Shown one piece after another: positions 52,954 through 61,423 of a stretch of 64,000 nucleotides of DNA (position 1 is the stretch's first letter; each line of letters starts with the position of its first letter). Below the pieces are notes generated by a model, which saw nothing but the letters and a program-made list of their open reading frames with translations, searched no databases and was not told the origin of the DNA. A program made the position numbers and the translations under genes. The DNA is from Desulfosudis sp034189195. Its GTDB lineage: Bacteria > Desulfobacterota > Desulfobacteria > Desulfobacterales > Desulfosudaceae. The stretch covers positions 55,377-119,376 of the forward strand of contig JAXHVI010000110.1 of assembly GCA_034189195.1 (NCBI GenBank), in the 5' to 3' direction.

Positions 52954-53159
52954 AGACCTTTATTCATTATTGACAACCCGTTGGCGGCATACCACGTATA
53001 AAGAACCGGGGTATGATGCCGAACAATTATAAAGGTAACCTATTTTATTTTATGGAAAGAGTCAAGATGAAACCTTAAAAAAGCGGGACGCCCGTTCAGG
53101 GTATTCAGCGTAAACAGGCCATGACGGGGGCTGGGGCAGGGGGATGAAGAAGGAGATGG

Positions 53160-54125
53160 TTAAATAGAGAAAAGACGGCCGGAGAGGCATATATCAGGAT
53201 TCACCTGAACCCCGTTAAAGAGCACTTCATAGAAGACATGGGCCGGCGTTCCATTGCCGGGGTTGTCGACAAAGCCGATGGGCTCGTCTTTTTTAACGGT
53301 GCTGCCGGCTTTTTGGGCCACGGCTGTCAGATGCGTGTACCGGGTGGTGAATCCATGACCATGGTCGATGACCACCATATGGCCGAAAGGTTTTCGCTCA
53401 CCGGCATATGTCACGATGCCGTTGGCGGACGCCACCACTTCGGCGGGGCCGGGCATGACGATCTCAACCCCCCTGCTGTCAGGATGACCATTGGAAGGTG
53501 ACGGGCGGGAAAAAAAACAGTGGGTTACATCTCCTTCGGCCGGTATGGCCAGGGGAAGACAGGTCATGGGGTTCATGATGAAGTCGGAGTGGTCCAGCAC
53601 CAGTGTCAGCCGGTTCTGCTTGGCCGCGTAAAAGATGCCTGCCGGATCGTTTGTTTCCTGATTATCCTGGTCAGTCGGCGCTTCACTGCCGCTGATGTCG
53701 TTTTCAGAGGCGCCCGGCGTCGTTTCGGGCTTGGAGCCGCCCACGCCGAACAGGTTTTCATGATTGGCGGTCCGTTCGATTCGTGCGATCCGGCGAATGT
53801 CGCTTTCAATGGCCTCCAGATGGGCCAGGGCACCGGTCAGGGAGGTCAGCTTGCTCTCCAGCAGGGCGATCTGTTGGTTTCTCATGTCGATCTGCTGTTG
53901 CCGACCGGTAATTTTATTTTCAAGCCATACGGAGTCCGTGGCGGTGTGGCGAAGAATAACGCCCTGAATAAACAGGGAGGCAAACAATGCCACACCGATC
54001 AGCAGCACAACACCGACGGAAATAAGGGCGGCATGCGAAAAGGTGTATTGTCTGCTGCTGTAGGCGGTTTCATCAAAAATTGAAAACGTAATGGTTTTCC
54101 TTTGTCGCACCATGTGGTCTCCCAT
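53160..54125 (-). CDS. M23-family (LytM-like) membrane protein with degenerate active site
   Basis: 321 residues. A membrane helix (about residues 33-53, 'ALISVGVVLLIGVALFASLF'), a coiled coil ('LENKITGRQQQIDMRNQQIA' and on), an acidic linker, then a LytM/M23 fold with 'VVASANGIVTYAGE', 'FGHMVVIDHGHGFTTRYTHL' and 'PGNGTPAHVFYEVLFNG'. The zinc ligands are damaged: the usual HxxxD is replaced by 'RGVEI' and the usual HxH by 'AHVF'. Only the middle His motif looks normal. It is therefore more likely an EnvC/NlpD-like activator or scaffold for cell-wall amidases than an active peptidase. Transcribed alone. Confidence 0.82.
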   Translation of the reverse strand: MGDHMVRQRKTITFSIFDETAYSSRQYTFSHAALISVGVVLLIGVALFASLFIQGVILRHTATDSVWLENKITGRQQQIDMRNQQIALLESKLTSLTGALAHLEAIESDIRRIARIERTANHENLFGVGGSKPETTPGASENDISGSEAPTDQDNQETNDPAGIFYAAKQNRLTLVLDHSDFIMNPMTCLPLAIPAEGDVTHCFFSRPSPSNGHPDSRGVEIVMPGPAEVVASANGIVTYAGERKPFGHMVVIDHGHGFTTRYTHLTAVAQKAGSTVKKDEPIGFVDNPGNGTPAHVFYEVLFNGVQVNPDICLSGRLFSI

Positions 54126-54193
54126 AATATGCCCTTTGCCCTAAGTCCCTCTTTAGTCTCGTATTTATAATCTGAAAAAAGCTGAATGTCAAT

Positions 54194-54217
54194 ACCTGAG
54201 ACAAGACCTGAGACAAG
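54194..54217 (+). repeat. Tandem 12-bp direct repeat
   Basis: Two exact copies of ACCTGAGACAAG in the 258-bp divergent interval between the M23 gene and the hydrolase gene. The interval is AT-rich and contains no gene; promoters for both neighbours are expected here. Confidence 0.6.
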
Positions 54218-54383
54218 AAATGTATTATTCGGGGCCGGCATGCTAACAGAATGTAATGATTGACAGAAAACCGGCGGATGGCTATGCTGTTCCAGAAACC
54301 GCGCCATCGGGGTCGAACGAACAAGGTTTCCGAGGTTTCGCGGCGGGCGGGGTGCTTCGGGTGGTGGAAAGAAAGGAGAATAA

Positions 54384-55214
54384 ATGAAGAGCGGCAGTGA
54401 TGATTATTCGGCGCTGGATCATCCCGTGGTTCTGTCCCGGCTCTTTCATCCACGGCGGGCGACCATGCCCGAGGCCTGGTTCCTGAATGTGGAAACCGTT
54501 GATATCCCCGTGACCGGGGACGGTGTGGCTGTGGGAGCCGCCTTTTTTGACGCCGGTTCCGCCGCGCCGACAGTTCTTTTTTTTCACGGAAACGGCGAGA
54601 CGGTGGTCGACTATGCGGATGTGGGCGGCCTTTACACGGCCATGGATATCAATTTTCTGGCAGTGGACTACCGGGGTTACGGATGGTCCGGCGGCAGCCC
54701 CTCCGTGTCCGCCATGATCGCAGACAGCCACGCGGCTTTTCGTTTTGCCAGGCAATGGCTCGGGGAGAAAGGCTATACCGGCCCGTGGGTCGTCATGGGC
54801 CGCTCCCTGGGCAGCGCCTGCGCCCTGGAACTGGCGGCCCGTCATGAGACAGACATCAACGGCCTGGTTATTGAAAGCGGATTTGCCCATACCCTCCCCC
54901 TGCTGCGGCTGCTGGGCGTGGACGTCGAAGCGTCGGGAATCACCGAATCCGAAGGACTTGGCAATCCGGCCAAGATCGCTTCCTGGTCAAAACCCCTGCT
55001 GGTGATTCATGCTGCAAACGATCACATCATTCCCCTTTCCGAAGGCCAGGCCCTGCTGGATGCCTGCCCGGCACCGGTCAAGCGTATGATCCGGATTGAC
55101 CAGGCGGATCACAACACTATTTTTTATTATGGCAGTGAAACCTACATGGCTGGTATAAAGGAATTTGTCTCAACTTCCATCAGCAATCAAGGCGTGCCGG
55201 GTGAAACAGAATAA
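54384..55214 (+). CDS. Alpha/beta hydrolase
   Basis: 276 residues with AAAGGAG upstream. Oxyanion-hole motif 'FFHGNGE', nucleophile elbow 'MGRSLGS' with Ser141, 'VIESGF', acid residue in 'IHAANDHIIP' and catalytic His in 'IDQADHNTIFY' complete the triad. The fold and size match the BEM46/ABHD13-like serine hydrolases. Cytoplasmic. The following gene overlaps its end by 14 bp, so they share a message. Substrate unknown. Confidence 0.9.
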   Translation: MKSGSDDYSALDHPVVLSRLFHPRRATMPEAWFLNVETVDIPVTGDGVAVGAAFFDAGSAAPTVLFFHGNGETVVDYADVGGLYTAMDINFLAVDYRGYGWSGGSPSVSAMIADSHAAFRFARQWLGEKGYTGPWVVMGRSLGSACALELAARHETDINGLVIESGFAHTLPLLRLLGVDVEASGITESEGLGNPAKIASWSKPLLVIHAANDHIIPLSEGQALLDACPAPVKRMIRIDQADHNTIFYYGSETYMAGIKEFVSTSISNQGVPGETE

Positions 55215-57543
55215 GATTCATAACCAGGTAAAGGCCCTGCTGGCCCTCACCGGTCCGCTAAAGGGCTATACCGTCCGGTTCAGCCTGGACCGCCTGGTAC
55301 CGGGTGTTGATAACGTTCGGTATGACGCTTATATCGATTCCACGTTTTACAGCCATGCCGGAAAGTTCATCTACGGCCTGATGTCGGCCCAGCTCAAGGC
55401 CGTGGGCGTGGCCTCTCCGGAAAAGGTTTTCTCCCGCAACGTGAAGGACCTGGATGCCTTTAAACAGGGGCTGGTCAGTATTTTGCAAAGCGCGGTCAAC
55501 CGGGCCAAACTGGCCCGGGAATACCAGGTGGTGCTGCTGGCCCATGCGGCCCTGGCCAAGATGCTGATGAACAAGGTGCGGGAGCAGTTCGAAGAGATTA
55601 TTCAGCTTTACCGGCAGACCATTCGCAAGCATGAAATCAGCCAGACCCACGATCTGGGGTCCGTGTTTCGTGTCAAGGAAGATATGGCGGCTCTTCAACA
55701 GAGGCGCATGTTCGTTATCCGCTCCACAGCCAGGGAGCTGTTCCGATTTGTGTACGAGATCTGGGAGGGGGACCTAGAAAAGAGCTTTATCGCCAATTTT
55801 GGAAAAGACGCGGTTCCGCCGCGGGAGTTTTTTCTTAATCCGGTTTTTTTCGTGGACGGTGCGGTCGATGATTTTTTTATGATTGAAGAGTATGTGCTCA
55901 TGGGCCACCGCATCGATGATCCGATCCGGTATGATGATGTGCTGGCTCTTTTAAGGGAGTCCCTGTCCACGCCGGAAATCCTTGAAGACCCGACCGATGG
56001 CCCACCGGAAACCGGGGATGCCGCAGGTGCCGGAGAGGCCGAGGGTGCCGGGGATGCCGATCCGGGTGCCGGGGATGACGCAGATCAGACCGACCGGCTG
56101 ATTCGGCATATCGACAGCCTGTTGTGCCGGGCGGGAAATATTGAACTTCTTTTCGACAGCTACCACACAAAAGAGATTTTAAAAAAGACCAAAAAGGAGC
56201 GGGGCCCCAAAGATGAGATCCGCCTGCTCAAAAACAAGATGGCTGCCCAGCGGAAACTGTTTGACTGTTTTTATAAGGCCTGCAAAAAGTCCGGCCTGCT
56301 CAAGGCGGTCATCGCCGCCCAGGAAATGGGGGCCGTGGTGAATGAATATTGCCCGCCTTTGCTGCCCCACGAGTTGGTCAACTACCTGGTGGCCCCGGCT
56401 GAACGGGAAAAGGTGGTCAGCAAGCTTAAACGTCTGAAAAGACTGGCCGGGGGAACCTTTTCTTTAAAATCCCTGGACAGGGTTGAAAAGCGCTCTTCCC
56501 GACTGGCAATAGAACACCGCAAGATCCACCTGATCGATTTTTTAAAAAGGTTTTCCGCCTACCATCGGGACTACAGCAATTTTAATATTTTTAAAGAGAG
56601 CCTTCAGTGGATCAATCTGCTGGAAGATGAAAAAACTATTAATCTTTCCCGTGTCAACCGCATGCTTTATGAATTTGTGGAGCCACGGGAGAATGGGCTG
56701 GGCAGCCGGGCCATTCGAAATCATGTGATCCTGAAAGCCGATGTCCGGGGTTCCACGGAGATCACCAGCCACTTGAGCCGCAAGGGGCTCAATCCGGCCT
56801 CCTATTTCAGCCTGAATTTTTTTGATCCCATCAACCAGATTTTGCCCGAGTACGGTGCCGCAAAGGTCTTTATCGAAGGGGATGCCCTGATCCTTTCCAT
56901 TTTCGAGGAGGAGGATATCCCGGCCGGCTGGTATGCCGTGGCCCGGGCCTGTGGCCTGGCCATACGGATTCTGCTGATCGTGCAGCGGTACAACCGGCAG
57001 AGCAAACAGCACCGGCTTCCCATCCTGGAACAGGGCATCGGTATCTGCTATGTGGACGGCCCTCCGGCCTTTCTGTTTGACGGCGACAGTCGCATCATGA
57101 TTTCATCGGCCATTAACCGGGCGGACCGGCTCTCCAGCTGCGACAAGATGCTGCGCACCCGTTTTTCAAAAAAGCGGGGGCCCTTCAACCTGTATGTTTT
57201 TTCCGCCATTGCCAACCGGGAGACAGGAGGGGAGGATGGCCAGCTGCTTCGATACAATGTCAATGGCATTGAACTGGAGGAGGCGGCGTTTAAAAAACTT
57301 TCCCAGGAGATCGACCTGAACGTGGTCAACCTGAGCATTCCCGAAGCCGGCAGGGACAAGATCAAGGTTTACACCGGCATTTTTCCCACCAAGTCGGGCA
57401 AATACCAGCGACTGATCATTCGGGAAGCCCATATTCCCCAGTTGGATATTGTCACCCTCAATGTGGGCCGCGTAACTGCCAAGCGCTATTACGAGGTCTG
57501 CACCAATCCCGCTTTTTACGAAAAAGTTAAAAAGATGGTGTAG
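55201..57543 (+). CDS. Large protein with divergent class III nucleotidyl cyclase-like domain
   Basis: About 780 residues from GTG 55201 (TTG 55165 is an alternative with a 12-residue longer N-terminus). Residues 1-270 are helical and of no family I recognise; residues about 275-300 are an Ala/Gly/Asp-rich linker; a Lys-rich helical region follows to about 490. Residues about 505-700 resemble a class III cyclase: 'LKADVRGSTEITSHL' has the first metal-binding Asp and the strand-helix of 'DIxGST', and 'VFIEGDALILSIFEEED' has the GD(A) motif with the second Asp. No obvious adenine-selecting Lys or transition-state Asn/Arg pair is seen. It could make a cyclic nucleotide or be a binding relic. Confidence 0.72.
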   Translation: MKQNKIHNQVKALLALTGPLKGYTVRFSLDRLVPGVDNVRYDAYIDSTFYSHAGKFIYGLMSAQLKAVGVASPEKVFSRNVKDLDAFKQGLVSILQSAVNRAKLAREYQVVLLAHAALAKMLMNKVREQFEEIIQLYRQTIRKHEISQTHDLGSVFRVKEDMAALQQRRMFVIRSTARELFRFVYEIWEGDLEKSFIANFGKDAVPPREFFLNPVFFVDGAVDDFFMIEEYVLMGHRIDDPIRYDDVLALLRESLSTPEILEDPTDGPPETGDAAGAGEAEGAGDADPGAGDDADQTDRLIRHIDSLLCRAGNIELLFDSYHTKEILKKTKKERGPKDEIRLLKNKMAAQRKLFDCFYKACKKSGLLKAVIAAQEMGAVVNEYCPPLLPHELVNYLVAPAEREKVVSKLKRLKRLAGGTFSLKSLDRVEKRSSRLAIEHRKIHLIDFLKRFSAYHRDYSNFNIFKESLQWINLLEDEKTINLSRVNRMLYEFVEPRENGLGSRAIRNHVILKADVRGSTEITSHLSRKGLNPASYFSLNFFDPINQILPEYGAAKVFIEGDALILSIFEEEDIPAGWYAVARACGLAIRILLIVQRYNRQSKQHRLPILEQGIGICYVDGPPAFLFDGDSRIMISSAINRADRLSSCDKMLRTRFSKKRGPFNLYVFSAIANRETGGEDGQLLRYNVNGIELEEAAFKKLSQEIDLNVVNLSIPEAGRDKIKVYTGIFPTKSGKYQRLIIREAHIPQLDIVTLNVGRVTAKRYYEVCTNPAFYEKVKKMV

Positions 57544-57649
57544 GCCGTTTCTTTTCCCGTGGTCCTGCGCCCCTTAACCGCGGAATAGGGCAAGATTTCT
57601 ACAATCACCCTGCAGGCGCCCGCCTCTGTGGGTAAACATTCACTACTCC

Positions 57650-57748
57650 CGCCATGGCGGGACCCGGTAGCTTAGGTGAAACGCCCGGTGCGGACCCGCA
57701 TGCCGGGTGTTGTGGGGGCCGGGGGAGAAAAACCCCCGGCTACCCGAT
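57650..57748 (+). other. 3' end of a group II intron (domains V-VI), remnant
   Basis: Positions 57682-57709 fold as a domain V-like hairpin: CGC triad at the 5' base, 7-bp and 4-bp stems separated by a 2-nt bulge on the 3' side and a 4-nt loop. After a G-rich linker, 57715-57745 folds as domain VI (GCCGGGGG paired with CCCCCGGC) with an unpaired A in 'GGCTACCC' as branch point, and the sequence ends in CCGAT as group II introns often do. No reverse transcriptase frame precedes it, so only the 3' end remains. The fold was drawn by eye. The rest of 57544-57649 shows no gene. Confidence 0.6.
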
Positions 57749-57778
57749 TCTGCAAATTAATTTATGCTGTCATAATGC

Positions 57779-57940
57779 TCAGGCTCTGAATCCGGCACTT
57801 TTTTTAAGTACTTTCTCAAATTTTTTTACACTTCCCTTTTTAGCTCTTGCTTCAATATATTCTTCAGTCAATAGGGCGGTCATCTTTTCAGCTGCTGCTG
57901 ACGCAATAAACTGATTGATAGAAATTCCTTCGGGCCGTAA
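57779..57940 (-). pseudogene. RHH antitoxin fragment (C-terminal part)
   Basis: Read on the minus strand, the frame gives 'RLRPEGISINQFIASAAAEK' followed by 'MTALLTEEYIEARAKKGSVK' and ends at TGA 57779. This is the C-terminal half of a ribbon-helix-helix (HicB-like) antitoxin of the kind that follows PIN toxins. The N-terminal strand and a start codon at the right place are missing. It overlaps the PIN fragment in another frame. Confidence 0.65.
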
Positions 57941-58111
57941 ACGTTTAATCCAAAGCGCTTGGCTTCTCTAAAATAGTTCTTATTGCAAGTGACAATCGCA
58001 TCGCAATCTCCGGCTACTGAAACTTCCAAAACAAGATCGTCTGATGGATCGGGCAGGCATGGCCGCCAAAGGAAGAAAATGTCTTGCTTGCTCCCAGCAA
58101 TCACGGGAAGA
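57880..58111 (-). pseudogene. Truncated PIN-domain toxin
   Basis: The minus-strand frame reads 'FLWRPCLPDPSDDLVLEVSV' then 'AGDCDAIVTCNKNYFREAKR', the C-terminal half of PIN-family ribonuclease toxins ('DPSDD' and 'VTxNxxxF' acidic motifs). The N-terminal half with the first catalytic Asp is absent; upstream the frame runs into the RND permease gene at 58115. The C-terminus merges into the antitoxin remnant in a second frame. Neither partner can be functional. Confidence 0.72.
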
Positions 58112-58114
58112 ATT

Positions 58115-61100
58115 TTATTCCTCGATGAGGAAAAGGGATTCTTCTTGTTGTTCTCCATCCTGGCCAATGCCTCCCATTTTTCGCGACAGCCGGTCGGACA
58201 GGGTGTAGAGGGTGGGCACCACCACCAGGGTGAGAAAGGTGGCCAGCATCAGGCCGAAGATCACCACAATGGCCATGGAGCGCCAGTACTGGGAGGACTC
58301 GCTGACCAGGGAGATGGAGAGATCCGTGAAGTTGATGGAGACCCCGGTAACCATGGGCAGCAGGCCCAGGATGGTGGTGACCGCGGTGAGGATGACCGGC
58401 CGGAGCCGGGTGGCGCCGCCGGCGATCACCGCGTCCCGCAGGGCCATGCCCCCGGCCCGCAGCTTGTTGGTGTAGTCGATCAGCACAATGGCGTTGTTGA
58501 CCACCACACCGGCCAGGGAGATGATGCCCACTCCGGTCATGATGATGGAAAAGGGCGCGTTGATCAGGGTCAGCCCCAGAAACGCGCCGCCCAGGGAGAG
58601 CAACACCGATGTCATGATGATAAAGGGCTGCATCACCGAGTTGAACAGCGTCACCAGGATCAGAAAAATCAGAAACACGGCAATGACAAAGGCCTTTGAC
58701 AGAAAGGCGCCCGCCTCCTCCTGCTCTTCGCTTTCACCGGTAAAGGTGATCTGGTATCCCGGGGGCAGGGAAAATTCCGCCAGCAGCTTTTCCGCCTGCA
58801 TGCGCAGCACGCTGCCCGGCACCTTGGTTTCATCCACGTTGGCCTTGACCGTGATCACCCGCTTGTAGTCGATGCGGGTGATGTCGCCGATGGTGCCGGT
58901 GTGGCGGATCTGGGCCAGGGTGGTCAGGGGCACCAGCTGGCCGTTGGGCGCCGGAATCAGGAGCTTCTGCAGCACGTCGGTGGTCCGGCGGTCGGCCTCT
59001 GGCAGCCGGACGCTGATATCGTAATCTTCACCCGCCTCCCGGTAGGTGGAGACATTGACCCCGTTGTAGGCGGTTTTCAGAGCATAGCCGATGGCGCCGG
59101 TGGTAAGGCCGAATTCCGAGGCCTTCTGCCGGTCCACGGTGATCTCAATGGCGGGAATGGAGGCCACGTAGTCGTCCCGCACATCCTGAATGTGGGGCAG
59201 CTGGGAAATAATTTCCTGAATTTTCTGGGCCATCTGTCCCAGAAGCTGGTAGTCGGTGCCGGATATTTCAATGTTGATCGGCGCGCCCGTGGGCGGGCCC
59301 TGGTCCTCTTCCTTGATGGAGATGCGGGCGCCGGGAATGTCGCGAACCCGTTTCCGAATCTCTTCGATCTCCACAAAGGTGGGGTGGTGCCGCTCCTCCA
59401 GGTCGATAAACTGGACCCCCAGGTGGCTGGCGCTGGTCTGGGAAAAGATGCTGGTGCTGGCCTTGAGCGCGCTGGTGGCATACACGTGTTCGATGTTGGA
59501 AAGGTCGCTGGGCCCGTTAAACACGCTGCCGGTCCGGGTTTTGTGGGAGGTAGGCGCGTAGGCGGCTTCGTAGAGGTCCAGGGGAATATGGTCCTTTGCC
59601 TCGGGATGGTCGGCCAGCACGCCGGACACGGCAATCTCCACCCGGCGCACGATTTTATCGATATAGTCGATGTCGGCCCCTTCGGGCGGATCCACGTTGA
59701 TATAGATACTGTTGGGCTGGATGGAGGGGAAAAACTCCACGGGCCGCTCCACCCCCACCATCACCAGCCACAGCAGAATGCAGAACACCATCATGGCAAA
59801 GGAGCCGAACAGCACCTTACCGGGGTTGTCCAGCACCTCGTGCATCATCCGGTCATACAGGGTCAGAATGCGGCCCTCAATGGCCACCGGCCGTTCCCCC
59901 TCTTTTGCGATCTCTTCAGCGGTTTTTTTCTGCCCGGAAGGCAGGACCCCGGATTTCAGCTTCATGAAGTAGGTGGTCAGGGCCGGGTCGATCACCAGGG
60001 CCACGAACAGGCTGGAGGAGAGGGTCACCACCAGGGTGATGGGCAGGTATTTCATGAACTCGCCCATGATGCCGGGCCAGAAGATCATGGGGAAAAAGGC
60101 GGCCACCGTGGTGAGGGTGGAGCCGATGACCGGGTAGGCCACTTCCGATGTGCCGGCCATGGCCGCCTGAAGCCGGGGCACCCCCTGCTCCATGTAGCGG
60201 TAGCTGTTTTCCACGATCACGATGGCGTTGTCCACCAGCATGCCCAGGGCCAGGGTCAGGGAGAAGAGCACCACCATGTTCAATGTGATGCCCAGGACAT
60301 ACAGCACGATAAAAGAGAGCAGCATGGAAAAGGGAATGGCCAGGCCTACCAGCAGGGCGTTTCTCAGCCCCAGGGAAAAGAGCAGCACCCCCACCACCAG
60401 CAGCAGGCCGGAGAGAATATTGTTTTCCAGGTCCTTGACCATGCTGTGAATCTCTTCTGCCTGGTCCATGAGCTTGGTCACCGTGATGTTCGGGGGCCAC
60501 AGGGCCCGCTGTTCGGCGATCACCGCGTCCACGGCCTCGGCCATGGTGATGATGTTTTCGCCGGCCCGCTTCTTGACCGAAATGTTGACCGCGTTGTTGC
60601 CGTCCAGCCGGGACCGGCTGGTCTCATCCTTGAAATCATCCACCACCACGGCCACATCCTTTAAATAGACGGGCCGGCCCTGATGACTCGCCACTACCAG
60701 GCCGTAAACCTCTTCCGGGGTTTCAAACTCTCCGGGCACCCGGATCTGGAACCGGCCGTCGCCCAGGGTAACGGTGCCGCCGGTGGTGTTCTGATTTTCG
60801 CCGGGCACCACGGTCTGAAAGGCGGTGATGGGAATGTGGTAATAGGCCAGCTTGTCCGGATCGACCTCGATGCGGATCTCCCGCTCCCGGGTGCCGGTGA
60901 TATCGGCCTCCAGCACACCGGTGATGCCCTCTATCTCATCTTCCAGGTCGTCGGCGATTTTTTTCAGGGTGCGCATGCCGTAAGGACCGGAAAAAGAGTA
61001 AACCACGATGGGCATGTCGGAAAAGTTGACCTCGTATACCGCCGGGTCGTTTTCCAGGTCGGTGGGAAGGTCCGGCATGGCCTCATCCACCTTGTTCTTT

Positions 61101-61423
61101 ACCTTCTGCAGGACATCGTCGATGTTTGTTCCGGGAATAAACTCAATGTCGATATACGAGATGCCCTCGGAGCTGACCGACACGATCTGCTTGACGTCAT
61201 CCAGGTTCTTGAGCTTGTTTTCGATGGGAATGGTGATGGAGGTCTCGATGTCCTGGGAAGCAACACCCCGGTAAGTGGTGGAGACAAACACGTGGGGAAT
61301 CTCGATGTCCGGCGCGCTTTCCCGGGGCAGGGCCATGTAGCACCAGGTGCCGGTGATAAAAATAATGATCGCCAGCACCATCACGCTGACGCGGTTTTTT
61401 ATGGCGGTATCGGAAACAATCAT
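58115..61423 (-). CDS. RND multidrug efflux permease (AcrB family)
   Basis: 1102 residues with the RND pattern of two six-helix halves and two large periplasmic loops. 'YMALPRESAPDIEIPHVFVS' follows TM1; 'GMLVDNAIVIVENSYRYME' in TM4 carries the proton-relay Asp; 'LAGVVVNNAIVLIDYTN' is the TM10 counterpart. The C-terminus ends in an acidic tail ('DGEQQEESLFLIEE'). It uses the proton gradient to pump hydrophobic compounds through the partner channel. It overlaps the adaptor gene by 4 bp. Substrate cannot be inferred. Confidence 0.93.
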   Translation of the reverse strand: MIVSDTAIKNRVSVMVLAIIIFITGTWCYMALPRESAPDIEIPHVFVSTTYRGVASQDIETSITIPIENKLKNLDDVKQIVSVSSEGISYIDIEFIPGTNIDDVLQKVKNKVDEAMPDLPTDLENDPAVYEVNFSDMPIVVYSFSGPYGMRTLKKIADDLEDEIEGITGVLEADITGTREREIRIEVDPDKLAYYHIPITAFQTVVPGENQNTTGGTVTLGDGRFQIRVPGEFETPEEVYGLVVASHQGRPVYLKDVAVVVDDFKDETSRSRLDGNNAVNISVKKRAGENIITMAEAVDAVIAEQRALWPPNITVTKLMDQAEEIHSMVKDLENNILSGLLLVVGVLLFSLGLRNALLVGLAIPFSMLLSFIVLYVLGITLNMVVLFSLTLALGMLVDNAIVIVENSYRYMEQGVPRLQAAMAGTSEVAYPVIGSTLTTVAAFFPMIFWPGIMGEFMKYLPITLVVTLSSSLFVALVIDPALTTYFMKLKSGVLPSGQKKTAEEIAKEGERPVAIEGRILTLYDRMMHEVLDNPGKVLFGSFAMMVFCILLWLVMVGVERPVEFFPSIQPNSIYINVDPPEGADIDYIDKIVRRVEIAVSGVLADHPEAKDHIPLDLYEAAYAPTSHKTRTGSVFNGPSDLSNIEHVYATSALKASTSIFSQTSASHLGVQFIDLEERHHPTFVEIEEIRKRVRDIPGARISIKEEDQGPPTGAPINIEISGTDYQLLGQMAQKIQEIISQLPHIQDVRDDYVASIPAIEITVDRQKASEFGLTTGAIGYALKTAYNGVNVSTYREAGEDYDISVRLPEADRRTTDVLQKLLIPAPNGQLVPLTTLAQIRHTGTIGDITRIDYKRVITVKANVDETKVPGSVLRMQAEKLLAEFSLPPGYQITFTGESEEQEEAGAFLSKAFVIAVFLIFLILVTLFNSVMQPFIIMTSVLLSLGGAFLGLTLINAPFSIIMTGVGIISLAGVVVNNAIVLIDYTNKLRAGGMALRDAVIAGGATRLRPVILTAVTTILGLLPMVTGVSINFTDLSISLVSESSQYWRSMAIVVIFGLMLATFLTLVVVPTLYTLSDRLSRKMGGIGQDGEQQEESLFLIEE

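Noticed and set aside
57654..57914. 86-residue open frame on + over the group II intron end
   Set aside because: It translates structured intron RNA and then antitoxin DNA backwards; the reading 'GCCGGRG' is a by-product of domain VI.
58901..60664. 587-residue open frame on + opposite the RND permease
   Set aside because: Antisense to a conserved RND permease, with a Gly/His/Gln-rich composition and no family similarity.
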